Notes under the pieces: generated by a model
Told to the model about the DNA's origin: nothing
Database searches by the model: none
Seen by the model: only the letters and a program-made list of their open reading frames with translations
Shown here: one piece after another, positions 24,319 to 31,970 of the stretch
Position numbering within the stretch: position 1 is the stretch's first letter
How the letters are laid out: each line of letters opens with the position of its first letter
From: UBA6522 sp965204155
GTDB lineage: Bacteria; Pseudomonadota; Gammaproteobacteria; Steroidobacterales; Rariloculaceae
Direction of reading: 5' to 3'
Assembly: GCA_965204155.1 (NCBI GenBank)
Contig: OZ241971.1
Coordinates: 3,162,001-3,226,000, forward strand
Length of the DNA: 64,000 nucleotides
Position numbers and translations under genes: made by a program

Positions 24319-26223
24319 ATGCCTGACCGCAAAACTTCGGATCAGCCGAAAGCCGCCATTCAGGTGGCGTTCCTGTCACTCTTCCTTGGACTTGGTGTGA
24401 CCGTTGTATCGGCCCAGGGGCCCATGTCTCAAGCGGAACAGCCTGTCCTGACGGCATTGGACCTCAATGCCGATGGCGTGCTTTCGACTGAAGAGGTTCA
24501 GTCCAGTTCTGAATCGCTGAGAGCGCTGGACCAGGATGGCGATGGCGTCCTGTCACCGGAAGAGACAAGGCTGGTATTGCCGGAAGGAAGACAATTCCCG
24601 CCGGGATTCATGGGGGAAATGATGCGGAATCCCAGGATTCAGCCCCTGATGAATTTCATTGATCGCAATGGTGACTGGACCATTGATGCCGATGAAATCG
24701 AAACCTCGGCCAGTGCTATAAAGCGCCTGGACGAGGATGGCGACTGGAACCTGAGTAGCGCCGAAACGGCACTGCGCCAGGGCGATGCCGCCGCAGCCGG
24801 GAGCGGTAACGCGGAGGGCGGCCGGGCAGGGAGTCCGGACATGACTGGATTCCAGGGTTCGATGACTGAAGCAAACCGCGGTCCGTTTGGCGCTACCTTG
24901 TTCAATAATGGAGTCGGGCCGGGTCAGGACAACCGGGCGTTTGATGGCTACATTTTCTACATGGAGCACAACACCAACATGAGCCGGACCGTTGGCAATA
25001 CCGCCTGGTTGTTGAATTCATCGTTCCAGCCGGTGCACCGCTGGGACAGTCCGCATCATGCCCACGAAGGCGTTGGCCCGTACCTGCTGGAAAACGGAAC
25101 GGTAGTGCGTCCCTACTCAAGAGAAGACTGGCTGGGCATGGAAGACTATTACGTAGCCTCATTCACAACTCTCGAGATCATCGACTGGGATGGGAATCAA
25201 CTCTGGGAATTCGACTATTGCACGCCTTATCGTCATTGCATGCATCATGACTTCGAACCCATGCCCAATGGGAACATTCTGCTGATCGTCAATGACTTCA
25301 AGACGCTTGAGGAAGCTGAATCACTCGGCTTTCGGCCCGTTAACGACAGAGCGATAGCCTTTGAACGCATCATTGAAATTCAACCGAATCTCGAAGATGG
25401 ATCGACCCGTATTGTCTGGGAATGGAATGTGCTGGACCACATCGTCCAGGATCTGTTTCCTGACCGCCCCAACTATGGCGATCCTGCAGATCATGTCGGC
25501 AAGATCGATGTCAACTATGTTGGCAAATCAACGCGATTCATCCCCGGAAGCATTTTTCACTTCAATTCCATCTCCTATAGCGAAGAGAAGGATCAGATTC
25601 TGATCAGCAATTTCGGTACCAATGAGATTTTCATTATCGATCACAGCACCACCACGGCGGAGGCAAGTACGGATAGCGGAGGTGCAAGTGGCAGCGGTGG
25701 CGATCTGATTTATCGATGGGGAAATCCTCATGCTTACGGAATGGGAGATGCCGAATCCCGACAGCTTTTCAAGCAGCATGACGCGGCCTGGATACCCGAT
25801 GGTGTTCCTGCGCGCGGGGATATCAGCGTATTCAACAACGGAGTGGAGCGACAACCGGCTTACACCGGTTACATCGAGCTGACACTGCCTGCGCGTGGCA
25901 ACGCATACCTCCGTGCCGGTAACGAAGCGTTCGGTCCTGCGAGCCCGGATTACGAATTTAATGAATTTGCCGGTGATCCTCCGGAGAGTTTTTACGCGCC
26001 GTTCATGTCGGGGGCCAGGCGTCTGCCCAATGGCAATATCTTCGGCGTCAGCGGCCTGGTGAGTGGGATTTTTGAGGTTACGGAAGAGGGTGAGGAGGTG
26101 TTACGGACAGTCCCGGGCAGTCGCTCTACTTTCTATCGTGCCTACAAGTTTCCAAGAGACTATCCCGCGTTCAACAACAGGAATCTTGCCCCGCTTTCTA
26201 CAGGCTGGAGCATTCAGGACTAG
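24319..26223 (+). CDS. EF-hand-containing arylsulfate sulfotransferase (paralog 1)
   Basis: A 634-residue exported protein. A hydrophobic signal segment (about 14-32) is followed by four EF-hand-like calcium loops: 48-59 (DLNADGVLSTEE), 71-82 (DQDGDGVLSPEE), 115-126 (DRNGDWTIDADE) and 138-149 (DEDGDWNLSSAE). The remainder is a beta-propeller of the arylsulfotransferase (ASST) family. It keeps His-containing motifs CMHHDFEPMPNGN, FHFNSISY and KQHDAAWIPDG. ASSTs transfer sulfuryl groups between phenols without PAPS, using an active-site His. Base composition is visibly AT-richer than most neighbours, hinting at separate ancestry. A paralog without EF-hands is at 33841. Confidence 0.85.
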   Translation: MPDRKTSDQPKAAIQVAFLSLFLGLGVTVVSAQGPMSQAEQPVLTALDLNADGVLSTEEVQSSSESLRALDQDGDGVLSPEETRLVLPEGRQFPPGFMGEMMRNPRIQPLMNFIDRNGDWTIDADEIETSASAIKRLDEDGDWNLSSAETALRQGDAAAAGSGNAEGGRAGSPDMTGFQGSMTEANRGPFGATLFNNGVGPGQDNRAFDGYIFYMEHNTNMSRTVGNTAWLLNSSFQPVHRWDSPHHAHEGVGPYLLENGTVVRPYSREDWLGMEDYYVASFTTLEIIDWDGNQLWEFDYCTPYRHCMHHDFEPMPNGNILLIVNDFKTLEEAESLGFRPVNDRAIAFERIIEIQPNLEDGSTRIVWEWNVLDHIVQDLFPDRPNYGDPADHVGKIDVNYVGKSTRFIPGSIFHFNSISYSEEKDQILISNFGTNEIFIIDHSTTTAEASTDSGGASGSGGDLIYRWGNPHAYGMGDAESRQLFKQHDAAWIPDGVPARGDISVFNNGVERQPAYTGYIELTLPARGNAYLRAGNEAFGPASPDYEFNEFAGDPPESFYAPFMSGARRLPNGNIFGVSGLVSGIFEVTEEGEEVLRTVPGSRSTFYRAYKFPRDYPAFNNRNLAPLSTGWSIQD

Positions 26224-26236
26224 CCAGGAAAAATCT

Positions 26237-26257
26237 GTGCGCCGTGGAAAGGCGCAC
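26237..26257. terminator. Hairpin after the EF-hand sulfotransferase gene
   Basis: GTGCGCC and GGCGCAC form a perfect 7-base stem with a 7-base loop, starting 13 bases after the TAG of the upstream gene and between convergent genes. No T-run follows, so it may be a Rho-assisted or bidirectional stop signal. The position is the main argument. Confidence 0.35.
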
Positions 26258-26350
26258 TGAGATATTGGGGTTAGCATTTGTTGGTTGAGGTTTGATTCCC
26301 GGGCTGGAGAACTCGCGACTGCGGTCGCCGGCACAGGGGAGTGGCACGCT

Positions 26351-27457
26351 TCAGAGGCCCACCATTTCGAGCAGTTCGGCCGGATAACGGCTACGGGCCT
26401 CTGCGTATAGCGGCTGCACGGCGTCCATGAACGCTGTGCGGGCCTCGGACGAAAGTTCCACAATCTCACCCCCGGCCTCGCGGATCACCGCTTGCGCCTG
26501 CGGTTCTTCCTCGTCGTGCAGTTCGCGTTGCAGGGTCACCGCCTCCCGGGCTGCGGCCCGCGCGACCTGTTGAACATCCGCGGGCCAGGCATCGAACGTG
26601 GGTCGGTGGACGAAGATCGGACGTGACAGGTAGGAGTGGTACGTTGTGGTGTAGTAGCGCTGATAGGGGTAGATGTTGTAGGTCACGATGTTCGCAAAGG
26701 GATTCTCCTGGCCGTCCAGTTCACCGGCCCGGATAGCCTCGATGCCCGCTGTCAGATCGATGGCGTGGGCTTCGGCGCCAAGCAGTTCGAAGGTGCGCAG
26801 CTGGGCGCCCAGCACGCGAATCTTCAGGCCGCTCAGGTCGTCAAGGGTCTCTACGGGGCGGACGTTGTTGGAGATGTGGCGAAAGCCGTTCTCGAAATAT
26901 CCCAGAATTCGGTAGTTGTTGGTCGCCTCCAGACTCGCCGTGGCGGCCTCTCCCAGGGGACCGTCCATGGCCGCCCGGGCGGTTTCGTGATCGGCGAACA
27001 GGAAGGGCAGGGCGGCCAACTCCAGTTCAGGCACGTCGGTCATGGTGACGTAGCCTGCGCTGAGCACGCCAGAGTCCACCAGCCAGCGCAGGTCTCCGCC
27101 GCCGTACCCAATTTCAAGGACGTTGTAGACGTAGTCGACATCGAGGCCGGCTTCGGCCTGGAGCCGATCGCCGATGTGGGTCAGTCCCTGGCTGAAACTG
27201 GTGGTTGACGGCGAGTATCCGGCCATTCGAAAGCGGTTGGGGATAGACGAAGCGCCTGGCGCTTGGGGCTGCTGCGTCCTGCCTGTTGAAGGGGCGAGCA
27301 TGGTGGCCAGACCGCCTGCGCCCGCTATCGCCGCCGCCTTCAGGAATCGCCGTTTGGATGGGATTATCGTCACGTCGCCATGCAATTTGTTTCCGCCGCC
27401 TGCCGCTGGTTTCCGTTCGCCGTTAGCTTCCGCCGGTTTTTTGTTTCTGTTCGTCAT
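26351..27457 (-). CDS. TRAP transporter substrate-binding protein (DctP family), Tat-exported
   Basis: A 368-residue binding protein. A long N-terminal region ends in a twin-arginine signal (KRRFLKAAAIAGAGGL, RR at 36-37). The DctP fold follows: LEIGYGGGDLRWLVDSGVL, LPFLFADHETARAAMDGPLGE, then GLKIRVLGAQLRTFELLGA and the conserved ligand strand ELDGQENPFANIVTY. It is the last gene of the hypothetical-DUF6152-dioxygenase-RraA operon and 38 bases from RraA. No TRAP membrane subunits are adjacent, so it must use those encoded elsewhere. Start at ATG 27457 (MTNRNKK); an upstream extension to 27487 is not needed. An organic (aromatic) acid ligand is inferred. Confidence 0.85.
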   Translation of the reverse strand: MTNRNKKPAEANGERKPAAGGGNKLHGDVTIIPSKRRFLKAAAIAGAGGLATMLAPSTGRTQQPQAPGASSIPNRFRMAGYSPSTTSFSQGLTHIGDRLQAEAGLDVDYVYNVLEIGYGGGDLRWLVDSGVLSAGYVTMTDVPELELAALPFLFADHETARAAMDGPLGEAATASLEATNNYRILGYFENGFRHISNNVRPVETLDDLSGLKIRVLGAQLRTFELLGAEAHAIDLTAGIEAIRAGELDGQENPFANIVTYNIYPYQRYYTTTYHSYLSRPIFVHRPTFDAWPADVQQVARAAAREAVTLQRELHDEEEPQAQAVIREAGGEIVELSSEARTAFMDAVQPLYAEARSRYPAELLEMVGL

Positions 27458-27495
27458 CGTTGTTTTCCGTTGGCTTCGCTCGGGCATCGCCGAAC

Positions 27496-28161
27496 TCAGT
27501 CCTGCGTTCCAAGCATGGTTTCGTAGTTCCTGCCCATCACCTCGGTCACCGGGTGGCCCCTGAGCACGTCGGCGGACATGCGCTGTTCGCGTGCCGTGAT
27601 CTTCTCTGCGATGGCCAGCACTTCTTCGGCGTTGCCCGCCGGCACAAACACCACACCGGTGCCGTCCGCGATGACCAGGTCGCCGGGCGCGACGTCGACG
27701 TCCCCGACCCGGATCTCGACGTCGATTGCGGCTTGGTGGATTCGCCCGCGCGCCGTGCGCGGAGTGGCGGAGCGGGAGAATACCGGCAGCCCGATCCGCT
27801 CGTATTCGTCGATGTCGCGCGCCGGTCCCTCGACGATGACTCCGCGGATCCCCTTGTGATGCGCCGCCGTGGCCAGCACTCCGCCCCAGCCGGCTGCCTC
27901 GATTCCGGTGCGCTGTTCCACGACGATGACATCGATGTCGCTCGATTCCACGATGGAATGCGTTCCCAAATGGCTCCCTGACCCGCCCCTGGGTTTGCCG
28001 GCGGCAAGCTTCATCGTCTGCACGCGGCCGGCGATTGTCGCAGTGGTCGAGCGCCGTGCGAGGCCGCTGACCGCGCCGCTCACGCCAAGGCTGTCGAGGG
28101 CATCGGAGACCGCGCAGGTGTCGAGCGCGGACAGCCGGTCGACAAGCGATGCGTAGTTCAC
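27496..28161 (-). CDS. RraA-family protein / 4-hydroxy-4-methyl-2-oxoglutarate aldolase type
   Basis: A 221-residue member of the RraA/HMG-CHA aldolase family. It starts SLVDRLSALDTCAVSDALDSLG and carries the family core GGVLATAAHHKGIRGVIVEGPARDI followed by APGDLVIADGTGVVFVP. In the 4,5-cleavage pathway of protocatechuate or gallate this aldolase splits 4-carboxy-4-hydroxy-2-oxoadipate to pyruvate and oxaloacetate. Its position right after the extradiol dioxygenase makes that role likely, though RraA-type RNase E inhibitors share the fold. GTG 28161 (GAGG upstream) is preferred over a TTG at 28206 that would overlap the dioxygenase gene. Confidence 0.85.
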   Translation of the reverse strand: MNYASLVDRLSALDTCAVSDALDSLGVSGAVSGLARRSTTATIAGRVQTMKLAAGKPRGGSGSHLGTHSIVESSDIDVIVVEQRTGIEAAGWGGVLATAAHHKGIRGVIVEGPARDIDEYERIGLPVFSRSATPRTARGRIHQAAIDVEIRVGDVDVAPGDLVIADGTGVVFVPAGNAEEVLAIAEKITAREQRMSADVLRGHPVTEVMGRNYETMLGTQD

Positions 28162-28192
28162 GGGCGCCTCATGCGTGGCGCGGGGGCGCCCT

Positions 28193-29203
28193 TCAGGTCC
28201 ACGCAATCATGCCCTGGGCCGTGCCCGTCCCGGCTTCCGACCGGTAGCACGGCTGGTAGGTCAACACGTCGCCGGAAAGTTCGGTACCGAAAAGGCACCC
28301 CGCCGCGGAAATCCAGTTTCTCAACTCCGAGGTGCCGTCCATGAGCAGGTTCTGGGGAAGGGCGCAGAGCGGCTCCGGGTCGCGCTCGGCAATGGCCTTG
28401 AAGAACAGTTGGTCGATCTCGGTATTGATGACGAAGTGGCTCATGCCTCCGGAACCGCAGACGGCCACGCGCAGGTCGCTGTCCCAGTCGGCGATCGCCC
28501 GCGCCACCATCTGGCCGAATTCGTAGCACCGGGTCGCCGTGGGCTGGTTGGGCGGAAAGAACGTATTGCAAATCAGTGGCAGCGTGGGCACGACCTTGTT
28601 TTCCATCACCCGCCGAAAGATCCAGGTAAACGAGTGGGGCGTGCCGTGGTGCCAGGCATCGGGGTTGTGCGGCCAGTGCAACGACCAGGACAGGTCGAAG
28701 CGGCTCCGGTGCCCTTCTTCCATCACCCGCGTCGCCAGTTCCGGCAGGCCCGGGTATGTCACCGTGTCGTGGGGCCGGTAGGCCCATTCGGATTGCAGGA
28801 TGCCGGGCGGCAGGCGCTGTTCCTGTTCTTCGGTCAGGGGGCCATGATCGAGCGTCTCGCCGCCGAACACCGTGAACATCGGCGTGATGTCTTCGTGGAA
28901 ACACTCCCGCTGATCGTTGCCGAAGATGACGCAGACGTCGGGACTGACTTCCCGCCAGGTCTCCGCGAGACTCTTGACGGCCTCCTGACAGGCGTCGTAG
29001 CGTACCTGCATGGCCTCGATGGCACTCTCCGCGCCAAGGTTTTCGCCGTGGCGCAGTTCGATCAGCTCATCGAAATCGTATTGCCTGCCCTTGAACCAAT
29101 GCCTGCGCTTGCGGTCGGCGGGCAGGCGCAGTTCCCACTCGTCGGGTGTGGTGTTGAGTTGGGGTCCGTGAGCCGTGTAGATGCCGAGAACGATTTCCGC
29201 CAC
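28193..29203 (-). CDS. Class III extradiol ring-cleavage dioxygenase (LigB superfamily), paralog 2
   Basis: A 336-residue paralog of the dioxygenase at 8965. Shared features include H12 (YTAHGP), a second candidate iron His at 35, NTFFPPNQPTATRCYEFG, GSGGMSHF, a GTSELRNWI segment and the C-terminal YQPCYRSEAGTGTAQGM. The segment GNDQREC replaces GDDHYEY of paralog 1, so the active sites differ. The GTG start at 29203 shares one base with the stop of the DUF6152 gene, and 31 bases lie before the RraA GTG. With the aldolase this is the core of a protocatechuate/gallate-type meta-cleavage route, by inference. Confidence 0.88.
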   Translation of the reverse strand: MAEIVLGIYTAHGPQLNTTPDEWELRLPADRKRRHWFKGRQYDFDELIELRHGENLGAESAIEAMQVRYDACQEAVKSLAETWREVSPDVCVIFGNDQRECFHEDITPMFTVFGGETLDHGPLTEEQEQRLPPGILQSEWAYRPHDTVTYPGLPELATRVMEEGHRSRFDLSWSLHWPHNPDAWHHGTPHSFTWIFRRVMENKVVPTLPLICNTFFPPNQPTATRCYEFGQMVARAIADWDSDLRVAVCGSGGMSHFVINTEIDQLFFKAIAERDPEPLCALPQNLLMDGTSELRNWISAAGCLFGTELSGDVLTYQPCYRSEAGTGTAQGMIAWT

Positions 29204-29733
29204 TATTCTTCCTCCGTCAGGTTGCATCGGGCGCCAATGCAAAGCAGCTCGGTGCCGTCTTCGATCAGCGCCCGGTTGAGATAAACGACACGGTCGCGCC
29301 GGCCGGGCCATCCGGTAATCTTGACCAGTTGCCCAAGGGTGAATCTGTCGGTTTCGAATCCGGCGCGCCGCATGGTATTGATGGCGCCCATCTCCACGAG
29401 CCATTCCACCGTACGTCCGTCATCGTCGGTCACGTCCATTCGAAAATGCGAGTGGGGATTGAGCCACTTGATCTCGGTGAGCACGCCGGTGATTGAAATG
29501 TCACGCGCCGTGTCGAAATTGACGGGCACCGAGTGGTGCGCGAACGCGCCGGCAGAAAGCAATCCTGTAGCGACCAACGCCGCCGTCGCGAAAACGACTG
29601 TCCAGGGGGCTGCGCCATGGGCGTGGGAGGACAGCAATCCGGGCACTGTTCCGGAAGAGTTGAACCGGGCCTCGCCATGGACATGGGAGCGCAGGCTGGC
29701 GCGAAGCGAAGTTGCGTGCCTTGTGGCGTTCAT
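29203..29733 (-). CDS. DUF6152 family periplasmic protein
   Basis: A 176-residue protein with a long N-terminal segment ending in a signal-like helix (TVVFATAALVATGLLSAGAF). The DUF6152 core follows: AHHSVPVNFDTARDISITG, TEIKWLNPHSHFRMDV, then VEWLVEMGA and LGQLVKITGWPGRRD. The HHS plus NPHS-type histidines could bind a metal. ATG 29733 begins two bases after the stop of the preceding gene and its stop shares a base with the dioxygenase start, so translation is coupled. The same core is the N-terminal domain of the fusion protein at 36630. Function is unknown. Confidence 0.8.
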   Translation of the reverse strand: MNATRHATSLRASLRSHVHGEARFNSSGTVPGLLSSHAHGAAPWTVVFATAALVATGLLSAGAFAHHSVPVNFDTARDISITGVLTEIKWLNPHSHFRMDVTDDDGRTVEWLVEMGAINTMRRAGFETDRFTLGQLVKITGWPGRRDRVVYLNRALIEDGTELLCIGARCNLTEEE

Positions 29734-29735
29734 CG

Positions 29736-30422
29736 TCAATCGGGGGCGACTACGGCCGCATCCTCGGGTGTGCAGCCATAGTCCAGCAGTTCAAAGTCAG
29801 ACCGGGCATAGCGGATAGTAACCACCAGGGGCTCGCGATAGTAGGCAGGATCCATGTGGGTTGTCTCTATGGTCAGCACGTCTCCGTCGCGGCTGATCCG
29901 CTCAACCGTGTGCATTCTCCGGCTCTGGGGCGTTCCGGCCCATTCCGCCATGGTGGAGACGTAGCCCGGCGCGAAGTCGACGGTATCGATGACCAGGGTG
30001 TCGCCGTCGTACCAGGCGGTCGAATGGCCCAATGCGGGCATTCCTTCGATGTGGGTGCGCTCGGGATCGGGATCGTTTGGGTCCGTCAGCGGCACGATCC
30101 TGTCGATGTCCATCCACTCGTACTGCAGCCGTACATGGTCGTCGGCCTGGGTGATCCGCACCAGCACGTTGGGATTGAGCCAGATTCGGGTCCAGCTTGC
30201 GCCGATGCAGTCGTAGGCGGGATCGTCGCGGGCAAAGTCGTAGTCGTCAAACACTCGCTGACCGGCCTCGGTGAACACCCATTCGCCGAATTCGATGGTC
30301 CCTTCCCGGATCCAGTTCGCAGACAGGTACGGGGTTTGGGCGGATCCGGTATTCACGACAAGAGCCACGGTGCAGAGTGAGGCGAACACCGAAGCAGCGA
30401 CCCATCGATTTGCAGCGGACAC
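29736..30422 (-). CDS. Exported protein homologous to the C-domain of the 36630 fusion
   Basis: I chose GTG 30422 because the 228-residue product then begins with a clean signal peptide (RWVAASVFASLCTVALVV, cleavage near GSAQ). ATGs at 30545 and 30560 would add a Pro/Arg-rich leader with no ribosome site. The mature part includes WIREGTIEFGEWVFTEAGQ, CIGASWTRIWLNPNVLV and YEWMDIDRIVPL. The strongest segment, GHSTAWYDGDTLVIDTVDFA, closely matches GHSIGRWEGDELVVETTGFA in the fusion protein at 36630. The gene immediately precedes DUF6152, so split and fused versions of the same two-domain unit occur in this window. Confidence 0.7.
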   Translation of the reverse strand: MSAANRWVAASVFASLCTVALVVNTGSAQTPYLSANWIREGTIEFGEWVFTEAGQRVFDDYDFARDDPAYDCIGASWTRIWLNPNVLVRITQADDHVRLQYEWMDIDRIVPLTDPNDPDPERTHIEGMPALGHSTAWYDGDTLVIDTVDFAPGYVSTMAEWAGTPQSRRMHTVERISRDGDVLTIETTHMDPAYYREPLVVTIRYARSDFELLDYGCTPEDAAVVAPD

Positions 30423-30629
30423 TGCGGAGGGTTGCCTGGTCCTTGGCCGGGCGCCTCGCCGGTCCCGCTGGAACGGTGGGCTCTCGCCACGGGCGGCTAG
30501 ACAATTCTTCACAGATCGCCGTTCTGCGAACCACTGATTTTCCATTGGTTTACGGTCCATTCGCGCACCGTGCCCGCCTGTCCGGGCAGAGGATTATAGT
30601 AAAGTATTCATCGATACCCCTGCCGGGAG

Positions 30630-31901
30630 ATGCCGATGGCGGCCGCGCGCGAAAACGAACTCATCAACAACTGGCCGATCATTGCCGTGACTTTCCTGCT
30701 GGTGTTCTTCACTTTCGGTGTGCCGACGTTTTCCCTGCCGTTCATCTACGCCGGCGCCATGGAGGAATTCGGCTGGAACCGCCAGCAAGCGACGGCGCTC
30801 GCTACAGCCAAGTTTGTAATCGGAGCCGCCGCAGCCCTCGTGATGGGCCGGTTGCTGGACAAGTATTCCGCCAACCCGATCGTGATTGTCGCCGCCTGTA
30901 TGGGTGGTCTGGGGCTTCTTGCCATGCTGTGGGCGACCAACCTGCTCGTCTACTACGTCAACGGCTTCCTGCTGGGCGTTGCCGCATCCGGTGCTTCGGC
31001 CTGCATGAAGGTCGTGGTCGCCAGGGTCTTCGAGCGGCAGATGGGCACGGCGCTGGGGGTGGTTTTCGCAGCCAACAGCGCCGCCGGCGTGCTGGTGCCG
31101 ATCGTCGTGGTACCGCTCATGGAATCCATGGGCTGGCGCAATGCGCTGGCGGTCATGAGCCTGGGAGTCTGGCTGGTATCGATCCCGGCGTGGCTGCTTT
31201 TGTTCCGGCCCGGCAGTGTGCACGCTGCCAGGATTGCCGTTCCCACGGATCACCAGCCGCGAGGCAGCCTCGTCGCGCATTTCCGCGATATCGCTCGTCA
31301 CCGCAACTTCTGGCTGATCGCGATCAGCATCTTCCTGGTGGCCGGCGTGGATCAGGGCATGACCCAGAACGCCGCACTGTTCCTGGAGCTGGACAAGGGC
31401 ATGAACATCAGAAATGTCGCTTGGGCGGCGAGCCTGTTCGCCGCTGTGGGGCTCGTTTCCAAGATCATCTGGGGCTGGGTCTACGACAAGATGTCGATCC
31501 GGGGCATACAGCTAACGTATCTCATGCTCGTGGTCGCGATCCTGCTGGCCTTCCCCGTGGCAGGGGTCTTCACGATGATGGTTTTCATGACCATGCGCGG
31601 CTTCGCCCACGGCGGCCTGATCGTCGATGTCCCCGTGCTGACCAAGCACTACTACGGACCCCAGAACATCGGGTTGAACATGGGCATCATGGCGGTGTTC
31701 ATGAATCTCGGCTTTGCCGTCGGGCCGCCGTTGCTGGCCCGTTTCGCGGACGTTCAGGGTACGCTGACCAACGGCTTTATCCTGTTCATGGTGCTTACCC
31801 TGATCGCCTGCGCCATGCTGCTGCCGATCCGGCCGCGGTTCTGGGAGCCGCCGGCGCGATGGGCGAGAATTGCGTCCCAACCGGTGAGGGCGACCGGATA
31901 G
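30630..31901 (+). CDS. MFS transporter (monocarboxylate-like)
   Basis: A 423-residue 12-helix permease. It begins LINNWPIIAVTFLLVFFTFGVPTFSLPF and has a helix 2-3 loop MGRLLDKYSANP and a second-half loop KIIWGWVYDKMSIRG. It resembles the oxalate/formate- or monocarboxylate-type MFS families. ATG 30630 has a GGGAG site just upstream. It is divergent from the dioxygenase-aldolase operon across about 200 bases, so shared control and transport of a pathway substrate are plausible. The gene downstream converges. Confidence 0.85.
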   Translation: MPMAAARENELINNWPIIAVTFLLVFFTFGVPTFSLPFIYAGAMEEFGWNRQQATALATAKFVIGAAAALVMGRLLDKYSANPIVIVAACMGGLGLLAMLWATNLLVYYVNGFLLGVAASGASACMKVVVARVFERQMGTALGVVFAANSAAGVLVPIVVVPLMESMGWRNALAVMSLGVWLVSIPAWLLLFRPGSVHAARIAVPTDHQPRGSLVAHFRDIARHRNFWLIAISIFLVAGVDQGMTQNAALFLELDKGMNIRNVAWAASLFAAVGLVSKIIWGWVYDKMSIRGIQLTYLMLVVAILLAFPVAGVFTMMVFMTMRGFAHGGLIVDVPVLTKHYYGPQNIGLNMGIMAVFMNLGFAVGPPLLARFADVQGTLTNGFILFMVLTLIACAMLLPIRPRFWEPPARWARIASQPVRATG

Positions 31902-31970
31902 GGCGGGGCTACCGGAACGCGGTCTGAATCGATTTCTCAGATTTCGCCGGATTCGCGCAGCTCATAATCG

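Noticed and set aside
29345..29370. GGTTTCGAATCCGGC resembling a T-loop
   Set aside because: It lies inside the DUF6152 coding sequence and has no cloverleaf partner arms.
30423..30560. N-terminal extension of the exported protein from ATG 30560 or 30545
   Set aside because: The added segment is Arg/Pro-rich, precedes a normal signal peptide and occupies the divergent promoter region.
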